DNA of 38,774 nucleotides, from the NCBI GenBank assembly GCA_002393815.1, contig DGUB01000021.1, positions 1-38,774 of the forward strand. Direction: 5' to 3'. Under the pieces are notes generated by a model. The model saw only the letters and a list, made by a program, of their open reading frames with translations, was not told the DNA's origin and ran no database searches. The translations under genes were made by a program, and so were the position numbers. How positions within the stretch are numbered: position 1 is the stretch's first letter; the number at the start of each line of letters is the position of its first letter. Below are positions 31,332-38,774 of the stretch, piece by piece. This DNA is from Ruminococcus sp. UBA4321 (lineage in GTDB: Bacteria > Bacillota > Clostridia > Oscillospirales > Ruminococcaceae).

Positions 31332-33442
31332 GATAATACGCTCCTTTCGTGAGACGAGAATGTGGAATTATTTTTTTCATTTTCGGGAGTGAATCCCGCG
31401 CTGGTTTTGCAGATTAACTTATCCAGCAGCATGAACAGTGACGGCAGAACTGTCAGAACGACTACCATCGAGATTAAAGCCCCTCTGGACAACAATGTAC
31501 ACAGTGCTGAAATCATGCCGATTTCTGATACAAATGATACACCGATTGTCGCTGCGAAAAATCCCATTGCCGATACCATAACGGATTTGATGGAAGTCCG
31601 GAGCGCAATGCTGACCGCTTCGGTTTTACTCTTTCCGGAATGGCGTTCTGTGCGGTATCTGGTTGTCATCAGAATTGCATAATCGACAGTCGCGCCGAGC
31701 TGAATCGTTCCGATAACGACGGACGCTACAAACGGAAGCGAATCGCCCAGATAATATGCCATGCCAAGATTAATCATAATCGCCAGTTCGATAACGGCTA
31801 CCAGAATCACAGGCAGTGTCACGGAACGGAAGGTTAACGCGATAATCACAAAGATAACTGCAATCGAAAGCACACTGACTGTTGTAAAGTCATGATTGGT
31901 GATTTCAATCAGGTCTTTTGTTGCCGGAGCTTCACCGATTAACATGCTGGTCTTATCGTATTTCTGCGCAATCGCGCTGAGTTTTTCGACCTGCTTGTTG
32001 ACTTCGTCCGAAGCGACTTTGTATTCTGAGCCTATCATCATCAGCTGCCAGTCACCGCTGACAAGCTTTTCTTTGGCACTTTCCGGAATGACTTCGTCGG
32101 GGATTGCCGTGCCGACTATCGAATTAAGTCCGAGTGTGAATTCCACGCCGTCGACTTCTTTCATTTCGTTCAGCATCTTATTGACGGTCTTCGCATCCAG
32201 AGAAGAACTTGCAAGCAGCATATGTGTACTGTTCATGTTGTAATCTTCGGAAAGCTTTGCATTCGCAGTCATACTCTGGAGATATGCCGGCATTGTGCTG
32301 TCGAGGTTATAGTAAACATCATAATTTTTGTAGCCGAACACCGCCGGGAACAGAATCATCATACCAAGCGTCAGGAACAGCGCAAAATGCTTGATGATGA
32401 ATCCGGAAGTTTTATTGAAATCCGGAATGAAATCTTTATGAGAAGTTTTCTCAATCGCCTTATCGAAAATCAGAATCATGGAAGGGAGCACGGTAACACA
32501 GGAGATAACCCCGAAAACAACGCCTTTCGCCATGACAATGCCCATATCCAGACCGATTTTGAAACTCATGAAACACATCGCCAGGAATCCGGCAACCGTT
32601 GTGAACGAACTGCTGACAACCGAACCGACCGTTAAAGAAATCGCATGCGCCATAGCTTCGTTTTTATCCGGATAGGTGTTCTGCTGTTCCTTGTAGCTGT
32701 GCCACAGGAAAATGGAATAGTCCATTGTCACGCCTAACTGCAATACCAGAGCCAGTGCCTGTGTCATGAACGAAATTTCTCCGAAGAAGAAGTTTGTTCC
32801 CAGATTCCATACAATCGCCAAGCCGATACCCAGCATGAAGAACAGCGGAATCAGGAAAGTATCCATCGTCAGTGCCAGTACGATACATGTCAGGATTACT
32901 GCGACAACGGCATACATGATAGTTTCACTTTCGGAAAGATGTTTCATATCCGTAGTGACTGCCGACATACCGCTGATAAAGCACTGTTCCGAGGTGATTT
33001 CCCTCATCTTATCCACGGCGGCGAGTGTGCCGTCTGCGGAAGTGGTATCATCAAAGAACACTATCATCAGTGTAGAATCGCCGGAATTGAAGAAATCATA
33101 ATACTTTTCCGGAAGAATCTCTTTCGGAACGGAGATATCTGCAAGAGAATCATACCACAGCACCTGTGCGACATGGTCGACATTCTCTATTTTCTCCTTC
33201 ACTTTTTCGACATCCTTATCCGGCATCCCCTCGACAATCACGAAAGAGAAGCCGCCTTTGCCGAATTCGTCTTTCAGGATATCCTGACCAATCATAGTTT
33301 CGATATCTTCCGGCAGATAAGAGAGCAAATCATAATTCACTCTCGTATTCAGATAGCCGACTGCACACGGAATCATCAGCAGTACACTGATAATCAGAAT
33401 CAGCACTTTATGTTTGACAACCTGCTGTCCGAGTTTTAACAT
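31328..33442 (-). CDS. MMPL/RND-family exporter
   Basis: 704 aa. Start chosen at ATG 33442 (MLKLGQQVVKHKVLILIISV), with GAAAGGATGG upstream; a farther in-frame ATG at 33565 would run through the promoter and operators. Classic MMPL duplication: helix 1, an extracellular loop (about 35-200), helices 2-6 with LALVLQLGVTMDYSIFLWHSY, second helix 7 and loop (about 370-510), and helices 8-12 with IGTIQLGATVDYAILMTTRYR. The conserved Asp in GxTxDY of both halves, used in proton coupling, is present. It likely exports lipids or amphiphilic compounds. Forms an operon with the heptad-repeat protein and faces a TetR gene. Confidence 0.92.
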   Translation of the reverse strand: MLKLGQQVVKHKVLILIISVLLMIPCAVGYLNTRVNYDLLSYLPEDIETMIGQDILKDEFGKGGFSFVIVEGMPDKDVEKVKEKIENVDHVAQVLWYDSLADISVPKEILPEKYYDFFNSGDSTLMIVFFDDTTSADGTLAAVDKMREITSEQCFISGMSAVTTDMKHLSESETIMYAVVAVILTCIVLALTMDTFLIPLFFMLGIGLAIVWNLGTNFFFGEISFMTQALALVLQLGVTMDYSIFLWHSYKEQQNTYPDKNEAMAHAISLTVGSVVSSSFTTVAGFLAMCFMSFKIGLDMGIVMAKGVVFGVISCVTVLPSMILIFDKAIEKTSHKDFIPDFNKTSGFIIKHFALFLTLGMMILFPAVFGYKNYDVYYNLDSTMPAYLQSMTANAKLSEDYNMNSTHMLLASSSLDAKTVNKMLNEMKEVDGVEFTLGLNSIVGTAIPDEVIPESAKEKLVSGDWQLMMIGSEYKVASDEVNKQVEKLSAIAQKYDKTSMLIGEAPATKDLIEITNHDFTTVSVLSIAVIFVIIALTFRSVTLPVILVAVIELAIMINLGMAYYLGDSLPFVASVVIGTIQLGATVDYAILMTTRYRTERHSGKSKTEAVSIALRTSIKSVMVSAMGFFAATIGVSFVSEIGMISALCTLLSRGALISMVVVLTVLPSLFMLLDKLICKTSAGFTPENEKNNSTFSSHERSVLS

Positions 33443-33485
33443 ACAGCATCCATCCTTTCTGTAGTATATTTTAGTTACTGAATCT

Positions 33486-33514
33486 ATTATATTCCAAAAA
33501 TGACCGTTAGTCAA
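33486..33514 (-). promoter_or_regulatory. Promoter of the MMPL operon
   Basis: Minus strand TTGACT (33514-33509), 17 bp, TATAAT (33491-33486). A TetR-type palindrome (33501-33513) covers the -35 box and spacer. Confidence 0.85.
33501..33513. promoter_or_regulatory. TetR-type operator 1
   Basis: TGACCGTTAGTCA, dyad TGACY-NNN-RGTCA, inside the MMPL promoter; binding here would block RNA polymerase. Confidence 0.7.
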
Positions 33515-33533
33515 TAGTTTTTTGATAAAAATC

Positions 33534-33546
33534 TGACCATCGGTCA
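33534..33546. promoter_or_regulatory. TetR-type operator 2
   Basis: TGACCATCGGTCA, perfect arms TGACC/GGTCA, centred 33 bp from operator 1. Confidence 0.7.
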
Positions 33547-33586
33547 TTATTTCGTATACCTGCACAAATTCTCACAGACGAATTTA

Positions 33587-33599
33587 TGACTTTTGGTCA
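33587..33599. promoter_or_regulatory. TetR-type operator 3
   Basis: TGACTTTTGGTCA, same dyad, ending 10 bases before the -35 box of the TetR gene; fits autoregulation. Confidence 0.65.
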
Positions 33600-33609
33600 T
33601 TTTTCATTC

Positions 33610-33638
33610 TTGACAAGTATTCATTTCTGCTGTATAAT
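33610..33638 (+). promoter_or_regulatory. Promoter of the TetR gene
   Basis: TTGACA (33610-33615), 17 bp, TATAAT (33633-33638), 62 bases before the ATG at 33700. Confidence 0.88.
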
Positions 33639-33699
33639 AAGATTAGAATCAAGACATTTTTGTGGAAATTTACCAAATACAGGAAGGCGGTTTCAGATT

Positions 33700-34320
33700 A
33701 TGGGCAAACTGGAAGCAAACAAACAACTCAAAGAAAATTCTCTCCTCAATACTGCCTTTGAATTCTTTACGACAAAGGGCTTCTCGAAAACTTCTATTTC
33801 TGATATTGTCTGTCAGGCAGGCGTGGCAAAGGGTACGTTTTATTTATATTTTAAAGACAAGTATGATATTCGCAACAGACTCATCTGCCATAAGTCCGGT
33901 CAGCTGTTCCGGACGGCGGTGCAGGAACTCCGGAAAGAAGAAACTCTGCCGGAATTTTCATTTGAAGACAAGATTATCTATATTATTGATAATATCATCA
34001 ATCAGCTGAATGAAAATCAGGCTCTGCTGACATTTATCTCCAAAAATCTGAGCTGGGGTGTGTTCAAAACCGCTCTGACAACACCCATCACCAACAGCGA
34101 CCTGAACTTTTCAGACATCTATCATCAGATGCTCGAAGATGCGCCATATCATTTCAGTGAACCGGAAATTATGCTGTTCCTGATTGTCGAACTGGTTTCC
34201 GGAGCGTGTTATTCAGCAATTCTGTATCAGGAGCCGTGCAGTTTGGAACAGCTGAAACCGAATCTTTACAGTTCTATCCGCATGATAATCCAGTCGCACA
34301 GAGCTGGCATGAAACTATAA
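33700..34320 (+). CDS. TetR/AcrR-family transcriptional repressor
   Basis: 206 aa from MGKLEANKQLKENSLLNTAF; AGGAAGGCGG precedes this ATG, and an earlier in-frame start at 33586 would include the promoter. N-terminal helix-turn-helix at about 13-60 (FFTTKGFSKTSISDIVCQAG, then VAKGTFYLYFKDKYD), all-helical ligand domain after that, with a TetR_C-like hydrophobic end. Divergent from the MMPL operon and flanked by three copies of the same palindrome, so it most likely represses both. The inducer, possibly the exported substrate, is unknown. Confidence 0.93.
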   Translation: MGKLEANKQLKENSLLNTAFEFFTTKGFSKTSISDIVCQAGVAKGTFYLYFKDKYDIRNRLICHKSGQLFRTAVQELRKEETLPEFSFEDKIIYIIDNIINQLNENQALLTFISKNLSWGVFKTALTTPITNSDLNFSDIYHQMLEDAPYHFSEPEIMLFLIVELVSGACYSAILYQEPCSLEQLKPNLYSSIRMIIQSHRAGMKL

Positions 34321-34336
34321 TTGCCGAAAACAGAAA

Positions 34337-34385
34337 ATCCGGTATTCTCCTGATACAGGAAAAGACCGGATACTTCTTTTTTTAT
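34337..34385. terminator. Bidirectional terminator between the TetR and helicase genes
   Basis: ATCCGGT (34337-34343) pairs with ACCGGAT (34365-34371), with an inner TCCTG/CAGGA stem. Plus-strand tail ACTTCTTTTTTTATT, minus-strand tail TTTTCTGTTTTC. Confidence 0.82.
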
Positions 34386-36361
34386 TATCTGTCCTGTTCA
34401 ATATTCCGGAAAAACTCGGAATATTCCGGCATCACACCGCAGTCGAGAACAATCAGGTTCTGCTTTGCACGGGTCATTGCCGTATAGATACGCTTTTCGC
34501 TGAAGATTCTCTGAATATCTTCAGGAGCTGTCACATCAGAATCCAGCAGCAGAAACAGCGTATAAATTTCCCATCCCTTGAAAGATTCAATCGTACTGAT
34601 TTTAATGCAGCCGGGATTCATGCGGAACGCCTGTTTTCTGGCTGTGCGTATTTCTTTCAGCCGGTTCCTGAACTTCACACTGTTTTCAATTTCCCGGTAC
34701 TGCTGAACAGAAAACGACTGCTCCTCCGGATAGGTTTCTCTTGCCAGAGCCTCACGCAGAGCGTAATAATCCTCATCAAGCTCAGAAGTCGTCTGCACCC
34801 TCATTCCATGACTGGTGAACAGTGCATCCAGTTTCCGGATAAGACTGTGTTCTGAAACGAGAATGGCAATATCATTGGGAGAAATCCGGTGTTCTCTGGA
34901 AAACTCCCGCTGTATCCGGAAAACATCTTCAAAATTTCTGATTCTATAGTATTGATACCGGGATTCCATATCATCAAAACTGAGCTGTGCGCATGTAATT
35001 TCAGAATCATCTTCTTCCCTGCTGAAAAATGTATTGGCAAACGAATTGACAATTCCGGTAATTCTTGGGGACATGCGGTGACTTTCTGTCAGATAACTCC
35101 ATCTGCCGGGAATATTGACTTTCGGCTTATGGAAATTTTCCTTATCTTCCGGAGCTGTTTCTTCGTCACTTTTTATTTTTTCGTAAATATCCTGCTTGGC
35201 ATCCGCAAAAATCATATATTCTCCGATTTCCGGTTTCAGAAATACAGATTTGAGCATGACAAACCATGATTTTTCAAAGTCCTGCCCCTCATCAATCAGG
35301 ACTGTGCGGTACTTCGGAAACATGTTCTGGTTCCTGTTCAGAGTATCGGCGGCATAGGCTGTCCAGTTTTCCACATTATTCCGCGCCTCGTTCTGCGAGA
35401 TGCTTGTCAGTGCTGAACTGAGCAGACCATGAAAATGCACAATCTGGAAGTTTTCTTTTCTTGCACTTCCCATATCGCGTGTCAGCTGGGCGATTTTATC
35501 TGCAATATAATTTTTCATTGTGATATTGAATGTGACAATCAGCACCGGTTCTCCGGTACGCTGAAATGCATTGACCGCCTTTTTAGCGAGAATGAGTGTT
35601 TTACCGGAGCCTGCAACACCGATGACTTTCTGCTGTCTGCCGTCCGCACTTTCTGCCAATTTTTTCTGCCGGGCATCCAGTTCCGGCAGCAAAGACTGTT
35701 CTCTCAGTTCCAGAGACGGACTCAGCAGATATCTCATTTCTTCATAGATTTCATCTGTAAACGCTTCTCTTTTCCAGCTATAGGTGAGGTCATTCCGGAT
35801 TCGGTCAATCAGATTGTTATATCTGGGTCTCAGCAGTGCGTTCAGATTCGGCCACACAGATGTGCCGTTTACGCGCCCTTTATCGTCAGGGTTGAACAAC
35901 CTGCGGATTTCTCCTGTATTTCTTTCATTATGGAAATAAACGCCGGTAGAAATCAGAATATCCAGACCGAATTCCCTGCCTCTGGAACCGCATTTTTTTC
36001 CAAGAAGTTCGTTAATTTTCATAGATGTACAGAGTGTTATCAGTTCTTTTTTATAAGAGCGCACCTGCTGGAACGGATTTCTGACGGTATATCTTCTGTC
36101 ATTTCTCACATGCAGATTATTCTCTTCATCCATCTCATATGCACTGAGCTGCCAGTCCTTCACTTCGATGATAAACACACCTCCATGTCTCTTCAGGATG
36201 ACAATATCCGGACGGCAGAGATTCAGGAACGGTTCGTAATAAATCTCATATTCATCATTCAGTTCATCATCCAGATATTCCAGCAGCGCACGTTCGCCGG
36301 GTTCGGGCTGTTTTCTCGGATTATTCAAAATATCTGCTAAAGGCAACGGGAATCTTGCCAT
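34385..36361 (-). CDS. NERD nuclease-domain/SF1 (UvrD-like) helicase
   Basis: 658 aa. N-terminal NERD domain (about 20-130) with the nuclease triad Asp52, Glu66, Lys68 (PDIVILK...FIIEVKDW). Helicase part: Walker A GVAGSGKT near 250, motif Ia VLIVTFNITM, Walker B/motif II VLIDEGQDF near 356, a motif III-like FADAKQDIY, motif IV ESHRMSP, and C-terminal motifs V-VI ISTIESFKGWE and YTAMTRAKQNL. Such fusions unwind and cut DNA in repair or phage defence; the role here is not settled. AGAAAGGAAGAG precedes the ATG. Fourth gene of the sortase operon, 30 bases after the DUF434 gene. Confidence 0.9.
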   Translation of the reverse strand: MARFPLPLADILNNPRKQPEPGERALLEYLDDELNDEYEIYYEPFLNLCRPDIVILKRHGGVFIIEVKDWQLSAYEMDEENNLHVRNDRRYTVRNPFQQVRSYKKELITLCTSMKINELLGKKCGSRGREFGLDILISTGVYFHNERNTGEIRRLFNPDDKGRVNGTSVWPNLNALLRPRYNNLIDRIRNDLTYSWKREAFTDEIYEEMRYLLSPSLELREQSLLPELDARQKKLAESADGRQQKVIGVAGSGKTLILAKKAVNAFQRTGEPVLIVTFNITMKNYIADKIAQLTRDMGSARKENFQIVHFHGLLSSALTSISQNEARNNVENWTAYAADTLNRNQNMFPKYRTVLIDEGQDFEKSWFVMLKSVFLKPEIGEYMIFADAKQDIYEKIKSDEETAPEDKENFHKPKVNIPGRWSYLTESHRMSPRITGIVNSFANTFFSREEDDSEITCAQLSFDDMESRYQYYRIRNFEDVFRIQREFSREHRISPNDIAILVSEHSLIRKLDALFTSHGMRVQTTSELDEDYYALREALARETYPEEQSFSVQQYREIENSVKFRNRLKEIRTARKQAFRMNPGCIKISTIESFKGWEIYTLFLLLDSDVTAPEDIQRIFSEKRIYTAMTRAKQNLIVLDCGVMPEYSEFFRNIEQDR

Positions 36362-36391
36362 TTTCTCTCTTCCTTTCTGATTCGTAAAATT

Positions 36392-37105
36392 TTATTTTTG
36401 CAGGCGAATACAGGGATATTCCCCGATATGATTCTGAATGACCTTTCTGGTCAGATTATACCAGCTTTCACACTCATCAAGAATCAGGGCATCCGCTGTA
36501 GCAACAGGACTTTGCTGTTTCAGCAGATAATCCACGGCATTTTCAATCAGAATTTCTGTTTCAAACGGTGCGGATTCTGCAAGTTCTGCAATTCTGGCTT
36601 TCAGTCTGCCGGAATTGGAAACGGGCGCATCCAGATAAAAAACAGCTTTCTGAATTTTCAGCCATGTCAGCGTTTCGGCAGCCGCCCGGACGGCCGTATC
36701 TGTTTTATCGACAAGGCGGTAAGTACCGCGCAGACCTGCCAAATCCCGGATAGTACCGTCCATGCATTCAAACAGCATGGAATCCGAGAAGGCAACCTCC
36801 AGTGTAATGATAGTATTAAACCCGTCAATATACAGCGTTTTTCCTGCTAAATCGGCATCAGACAGCTCTTTCTGTTTCCGGAGCCGAATTTTTTCTTCTG
36901 CGGAAGCCGTTCTTGCCAGTGCCATTCTCTGCCGTTCAGACAGCAGATAATGATTGCCGATAAATGTTGTCACCGACTTCACCGGATAACCGCGGTTCAG
37001 CAGAAAACAGACTTCTTCCGAAGCTTTTCTTAATTTTTCCAGATTTTCGGGATTGAAATCCCGTTCGTCCGTCGGCACGAAACCGCGCCTGACTTCTTTA
37101 CTCAT
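36392..37105 (-). CDS. DUF434 domain protein
   Basis: 237 aa. MSKEVRRGFVPTDERDFNPE and FLLNRGYPVKSVTTFIGNHY, LSERQRMALAR match DUF434 (about 1-60); LYIDGFNTIITLEVAF, DGTIRDLAGLRGTYR, FYLDAPVSNSGRLKARI and ATADALILDECESWYNLTR (about 85-237) form the associated C-terminal domain, with spaced Asp residues reminiscent of a PIN-like fold, which is inference. Function unknown. Its ATG overlaps the phosphatase stop by four bases (ATGA). Confidence 0.88.
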   Translation of the reverse strand: MSKEVRRGFVPTDERDFNPENLEKLRKASEEVCFLLNRGYPVKSVTTFIGNHYLLSERQRMALARTASAEEKIRLRKQKELSDADLAGKTLYIDGFNTIITLEVAFSDSMLFECMDGTIRDLAGLRGTYRLVDKTDTAVRAAAETLTWLKIQKAVFYLDAPVSNSGRLKARIAELAESAPFETEILIENAVDYLLKQQSPVATADALILDECESWYNLTRKVIQNHIGEYPCIRLQK

Positions 37106-37563
37106 AAAAAATTCTCCTTCTGTATTTTATCCAGTACGGCGGTACAGCCGTCATAAATATCCTGATAAGCTTTTTCAAAATCTCCGGTATACCAAGGGTC
37201 GGCGACATCTCCTGAAATACCGGCATATTCCAGAAGCTTATAAATTTTCTGTTCCGGGTCGTCCGGAAAAATCCGGCAGATGAAAAACAGATTGGAATCA
37301 TCCATCAGCAGGAACAAATCATACTTGTCATAATCCGATTTTTTCAGCTGAACAGCATATTTTCCCTCACAGGAAATACCGTGCCGGGCGAGTTCCTTCC
37401 GTGCCGGCGGATAGACCGGATTTCCGATTTCTTCCGTACTGACGGCACTGGAAGCAATCTGAATTTTATGTTCCAGTCCGCGCTCCCGGACGAGTTTTTT
37501 CATGACAAATTCCGCCATCGGCGAACGGCAGATATTGCCGTGACATACAAACATGATATGCAA
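37102..37563 (-). CDS. Low-molecular-weight protein tyrosine phosphatase
   Basis: 153 aa. I place the start at TTG 37563, giving (M)HIMFVCHGNICRSPMAEF: GGAGAG lies 6 bases before it and homologues begin MKILFVCHGN, whereas the ATG three codons later would be 15 bases from that site. P-loop CX5R is Cys7-Arg13 (CHGNICRS), and the general acid Asp122 lies in ADPWYTGDF. These cytosolic enzymes remove phosphate from protein tyrosines, often controlling capsule or exopolysaccharide export. It starts 2 bases after the sortase stop and overlaps the DUF434 start. Confidence 0.92.
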   Translation of the reverse strand: MHIMFVCHGNICRSPMAEFVMKKLVRERGLEHKIQIASSAVSTEEIGNPVYPPARKELARHGISCEGKYAVQLKKSDYDKYDLFLLMDDSNLFFICRIFPDDPEQKIYKLLEYAGISGDVADPWYTGDFEKAYQDIYDGCTAVLDKIQKENFL

Positions 37564-37565
37564 GA

Positions 37566-38408
37566 TTATCTCTCCTCTACCAGATAGGCGAACACAACAC
37601 ACCGGATGCCGTCATTCGCACCGGAATTACAGGTCTGCAAAGTGATGAACTTATTATGATTTACTCTCGGCAGATGACGGGTATCGCCATAAAATACCGT
37701 TGCAGTATTGATGATACTGTTGACAAAATTCCTGTAGTCTGTACGGTTCATTTCGATAAAATTCCAGTACTCAAATTTTGCACCGGCTTCCCCGTAAAGC
37801 ACATTGCAGGAAAATACCCTGTATAAATACCTGTGCTGAAGCGTTGCCACTTCAATATATTTATGAGCATTTCCCCAGCTTGACGACTTGTAATTCTTCA
37901 GCGCACTGAACATAGAACCGTTTGCCATGTTATGCCCGTAAACCAGTGTATTGTCCGAAGTCTCCAGTCTGCACCGCCAGTCCGCAAAAATCGCGCCTGC
38001 GTGGCTGGATGCGCCGTTCCATGTATGGCTCACATAATAATTATTATCCTCATTCTGCATAATTGGATAATTAATCGCCGTACCGGAAACCTTTACCCAT
38101 CCGACAACATCATGATTGGAATTATAATAAGAAGCAACATTATTCATATCCAGTGACATATAATACGGATCTTCCGGAACGGGTTCGGGTTCTTCTTCTG
38201 TGACTTCTTCCGTGGGCGGCTCTGTGGGCGGTTCGGTAGGCTGCACATATTCCGAACGGGTCAGAACAGGCGCACTCATCTCTGCGGAAGCGGTCACGGC
38301 TTTTTCCGGAAATGTAAAACTCCATGAAAGATACAGCATTCCGAAACACAGCACCGCACCTGCCAGAAGCAGCAGACTTGCCGGAATCATCAAAATTTTT
38401 TTCACCAT
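37566..38408 (-). CDS. srtB: Class B sortase
   Basis: 280 aa from ATG 38408 (MVKKILMIPASLLLLAGAV), chosen for the AAAGGGG 8 bases upstream; the in-frame ATG at 38429 overlaps the ribosome binding site itself. N-terminal membrane anchor (about 4-26), a TEPP-rich linker (about 50-75), then the sortase domain with catalytic His (VYGHNM, about 158), Cys (TLQTCNSG, about 260) and Arg (GIRCVVF, about 270). Class B sortases link proteins to peptidoglycan; in cellulosome-producing ruminococci a sortase is thought to anchor the base scaffoldin. No LPXTG substrate gene is in the window. Confidence 0.93.
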   Translation of the reverse strand: MVKKILMIPASLLLLAGAVLCFGMLYLSWSFTFPEKAVTASAEMSAPVLTRSEYVQPTEPPTEPPTEEVTEEEPEPVPEDPYYMSLDMNNVASYYNSNHDVVGWVKVSGTAINYPIMQNEDNNYYVSHTWNGASSHAGAIFADWRCRLETSDNTLVYGHNMANGSMFSALKNYKSSSWGNAHKYIEVATLQHRYLYRVFSCNVLYGEAGAKFEYWNFIEMNRTDYRNFVNSIINTATVFYGDTRHLPRVNHNKFITLQTCNSGANDGIRCVVFAYLVEER

Positions 38409-38440
38409 TGCAAATTCCCCTTTCATCATTCTATATTATC

Positions 38441-38469
38441 ATTATACAGAATATGGCATGAAAAGTCAA
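38441..38469 (-). promoter_or_regulatory. Promoter of the sortase operon
   Basis: Minus strand TTGACT (38469-38464), 17 bp, TATAAT (38446-38441). Confidence 0.88.
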
Positions 38470-38539
38470 GACAGCATGAATATTATTTTTTTCAATCAAA
38501 GTATTTTTTAAAAAAATATATTTTTTTTCAAAAAAACTA

Positions 38540-38568
38540 TTGACAAAATTTTTAAAACATGCTATAAT
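38540..38568 (+). promoter_or_regulatory. Promoter of the tRNA genes
   Basis: TTGACA (38540-38545), 17 bp, TATAAT (38563-38568), about 44 bases before the first tRNA. The stretch 38470-38539 is nearly pure A/T with no other feature. Confidence 0.88.
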
Positions 38569-38611
38569 ATAAAAGTCGGTTACGGCAGAAGTTAAAAAGT
38601 TAAAAAAATGT

Positions 38612-38688
38612 GGCGGTATAGCTCAGTTGGCTAGAGCACTTGGTTCATACCCAGGGGGTCGCTGGTTCAAATCCTGCTGCCGCTACCA
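38612..38688 (+). tRNA. tRNA-Met(CAT)
   Basis: Acceptor GGCGGTA pairs with TGCCGCT (two G-T pairs), D arm GCTC...GAGC, anticodon stem CTTGG/CCAGG with loop TTCATAC, T loop TTCAAAT, and encoded CCA at 38686-38688. The paired first base argues against an initiator tRNA. A tRNA-Ile with modified CAT cannot be excluded. Confidence 0.9.
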
Positions 38689-38693
38689 TATAT

Positions 38694-38765
38694 GGCCCCT
38701 TGGTCAAGCGGTTAAGACTCCAGATTTTCATTCTGGCAACATGGGTTCGATTCCCGTAGGGGTCA
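38694..38765 (+). tRNA. tRNA-Glu(TTC)
   Basis: Acceptor GGCCCCT pairs with AGGGGTC, anticodon stem CCAGA/TCTGG with loop TTTTCAT (anticodon TTC), T arm GGGTTCGATTCCC. Discriminator A at 38765; CCA is not encoded. Co-transcribed with tRNA-Met, 5 bases apart. Confidence 0.93.
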
Positions 38766-38774
38766 TCTTGACAA

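Noticed and set aside
35429..36340. 303-codon plus-strand frame antisense to the NERD-helicase
   Set aside because: Cys/Phe/His-rich translation typical of a shadow frame; the opposite strand has all nuclease and helicase motifs.
38612..38688. Initiator tRNA-fMet
   Set aside because: The first acceptor position forms a G-T pair instead of the initiator C-A mismatch and the anticodon stem lacks three consecutive G-C pairs.

Overview
The window looks like a chromosome segment from a low-to-mid GC, Gram-positive, fibre-degrading Ruminococcus-like member of the Oscillospiraceae. The evidence is three secreted enzymes with type I dockerins and Thr/Glu-rich linkers, a class B sortase, a SpoVAC homologue, strong AGGAGG-type ribosome binding sites and many near-perfect sigma-A promoters (TTGACA, 17 bp, TATAAT/TATACT). 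The species cannot be named from the sequence alone.

Layout. 1-680 (-): N-terminal part of a lipoprotein cut by the window edge. 1049-4123 (+): a PL11-type rhamnogalacturonan lyase with an internal dockerin. 4543-5130 (+): first of three paralogous small membrane proteins of unknown role. 5245-8911 (+): tight operon of a YifB/ComM-type ATPase, a RodA/FtsW-type glycosyltransferase, a VanZ-like protein and a small conserved protein. 8957-9835 (-) and 10025-11863 (+): divergent LysR regulator and asparagine synthase whose predicted -35 boxes overlap. 15156-11890 (-): operon of two more paralogues of the membrane family, a CE3-type dockerin esterase, a DUF4291 protein and a hypothetical protein. 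15291-16544 (+): SGNH-hydrolase lipoprotein. 19304-17020 (-): a sugar transferase-like protein lacking key catalytic residues, then a Wzz-like chain-length protein. 22388-19770 (-): response regulator and a sensor kinase with a very long Pro/acidic extracellular region. 22589-23627 (+): solitary SpoVAC and a histidine phosphatase. 23802-27317 (+): large modular pectate-lyase-like dockerin enzyme with a striking direct repeat at its promoter. 27383-27938: gene-free, repeat-rich segment. 33442-27939 (-): MMPL exporter and a 1130-residue heptad-repeat protein, divergent from a TetR regulator (33700-34320, +), with three matching 13-bp palindromes between them. 38408-34385 (-): operon of sortase B, low-molecular-weight tyrosine phosphatase, DUF434 protein and a NERD-nuclease/SF1 helicase. 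38612-38765 (+): tRNA-Met(CAT) and tRNA-Glu(TTC).

How it fits together. The dockerin enzymes (RG lyase, pectate lyase, esterase) would dock on a cellulosome to dismantle pectin and acetylated hemicellulose; a sortase could anchor scaffoldins. Most other genes concern the cell envelope. The least understood items are the three-member membrane family adjoining dockerin genes, the degenerate sugar transferase, the heptad-repeat/MMPL pair with its operator set, the sensor kinase with a poly-Asp ectodomain, and the repeat-rich gap around 27.4-27.9 kb.
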